Shown piece after piece: positions 7,155 through 7,410 of a DNA stretch of 7,410 bases (the first letter of the stretch is position 1; each line of letters starts with the position of its first letter). The notes beneath the pieces were generated by a model. It searched no databases, was not told where the DNA came from, and saw only the letters and a list, made by a program, of their open reading frames with translations. A program made the position numbers and the translations under genes. The stretch covers positions 1 to 7,410 of the forward strand of contig JAMPGN010000207.1 in NCBI GenBank assembly GCA_023663915.1, given 5' to 3'. The stretch comes from Eubacterium sp. (GTDB lineage Bacteria; Bacillota_A; Clostridia; Lachnospirales; Lachnospiraceae).

Positions 7155-7169
7155 GCGAATTTCGCAAAC
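7151..7169 (-). repeat. Perfect 9-bp inverted repeat overlapping the previous hairpin
   Basis: GTTTGCGAA (7151-7159) and TTCGCAAAC (7161-7169) are perfect complements around one central base; in RNA the loop would be about 5 nt, leaving a 7-bp stem. On the minus-strand transcript it comes first and competes with the 7136-7154 hairpin for the same four bases. The arrangement is either a pair of alternative RNA folds or a compact palindromic repeat element. Confidence 0.75.
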
Positions 7170-7173
7170 TCGA

Positions 7174-7196
7174 AATAAGTGTAGGAATGTCTTATT
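7174..7196. repeat. Inverted repeat AATAAG / CTTATT
   Basis: AATAAG (7174-7179) and CTTATT (7191-7196) are perfect 6-bp arms separated by 11 bp, about one helical turn. It could be a protein-binding dyad near the exporter promoter or an AT-rich coincidence. Confidence 0.4.
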
Positions 7197-7216
7197 ACAT
7201 AAAATAGCAATTCATT

Positions 7217-7254
7217 CTTAAAATGGTATTGTTAAAACCTTAACTTTATCTTAA
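7217..7254 (-). promoter_or_regulatory. Candidate response-regulator binding site and promoter of the exporter operon
   Basis: CTTAA occurs at 7217-7221, 7239-7243 and 7250-7254, offset by 22 and 11 bp, which places all copies on one helix face. On the minus strand this reads TTAAG-N6-TTAAG-N17-TTAAG. OmpR-family regulators typically bind direct repeats spaced by about 11 bp near a weak -35 box. Taking TTAAGG (minus, 7238-7243) as the -35 region gives a 17-bp spacer to TAAGAA (7215-7220) as a poor -10, consistent with an activator-dependent promoter. This is pattern reading only; AT-rich DNA yields such motifs by chance. Confidence 0.35.
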
Positions 7255-7273
7255 TTCCCGAACTACATAACAC

Positions 7274-7298
7274 AAGAAAATCGCTTCGCGATTATCTT
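7274..7298. repeat. Hairpin with TTC triloop
   Basis: AAGA (7274-7277) and AATCGC (7279-7284) pair with GCGATT (7288-7293) and TCTT (7295-7298) around a TTC loop, with a single A-A mismatch. It is compact and stable, with no T-run that would make it an intrinsic terminator on the plus strand. It resembles the triloop hairpin at 7136-7154 in style but not in sequence. Dispersed palindromic repeat or regulatory stem are both possible. Confidence 0.6.
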
Positions 7299-7399
7299 AA
7301 CATCATCGAGCAATTTCCTATAGCGATTCGGATGTCAAAAGCCCTTTCGATAAATTTTAGCTGGCAGATTGCACAAAAAGTTCACGCAGTTGTCTTGTG

Positions 7400-7405
7400 A
7401 AGGAG
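7400..7405 (+). promoter_or_regulatory. Ribosome binding site of a gene starting beyond the window
   Basis: AAGGAG with only five bases left before the window ends is a strong Shine-Dalgarno. A plus-strand start codon is expected within a few bases past 7410, divergent from the exporter operon. The gene itself cannot be identified. Confidence 0.5.
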
Positions 7406-7410
7406 ACTGA

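Larger units (their letters stand above)
7040..7410. other. AT-rich intergenic region with operon leader and palindrome cluster
   Basis: This 371-bp stretch has no supportable gene. It separates the minus-strand exporter operon from a plus-strand gene that begins past the window edge, so it should hold two divergent promoters. It contains phased CTTAA motifs (7217-7254), inverted repeats at 7136-7154, 7151-7169, 7174-7196 and 7274-7298, and a Shine-Dalgarno at 7400-7405. A good -10-like TATATT on the minus strand (7097-7102) lacks a matching -35, so the operon start site is not settled. Confidence 0.6.

Noticed and set aside
7130..7172. CRISPR-like or tandem repeat array
   Set aside because: The palindromes overlap and differ from each other; there are no regularly spaced identical repeats with unique spacers.

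Overview
The window most likely comes from the chromosome of a low-to-mid GC Gram-positive of the class Clostridia, probably a gut Lachnospiraceae-type organism. This is an inference from three things: strong AGGAG-type ribosome binding sites, the family types present (a DUF4143 ATPase, an OmpR-type two-component pair, and a YknXYZ/MacAB-like exporter with a membrane-anchored adaptor), and the absence of any outer-membrane partner gene. No ribosomal or tRNA gene is present to settle the taxonomy.

Layout. Positions 47-1348 (+) encode a stand-alone AAA ATPase with a DUF4143 C-terminal part. After a 78-nt gap on the same strand come an OmpR-family response regulator (1427-2101) and its HAMP-less sensor histidine kinase (best start 2174, end 3481). 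The kinase stop lies only 10 nt from the stop of a convergent minus-strand operon. Read in its own direction, that operon runs: ABC ATPase (7039-6338), membrane-fusion/adaptor protein (6313-4847), then MacB/FtsX-type permease (4712-3492). A 371-bp AT-rich non-coding stretch (7040-7410) lies upstream of the operon. It contains phased CTTAA motifs, several hairpin-forming inverted repeats and, at the very edge, a Shine-Dalgarno sequence for a plus-strand gene that starts beyond the window.

How the genes probably work together. The kinase senses an unknown extracellular or envelope signal through a roughly 150-residue outer domain and phosphorylates the regulator at Asp51. The regulator probably controls the adjacent three-gene exporter, whose parts form a tripartite MacAB-like pump: cytosolic ATPase, four-helix permease with a large outer domain, and adaptor with a coiled-coil hairpin. 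The substrate cannot be read from sequence; antimicrobial peptides, toxins or lipophilic compounds are typical for the family. The DUF4143 ATPase has no evident mechanistic link to the pump and may only be a neighbour.

Nothing here is clearly a new system. The least explained part is the operon leader at about 7136-7298, which has overlapping, mutually exclusive hairpins that could be an attenuator or a dispersed palindromic repeat family.
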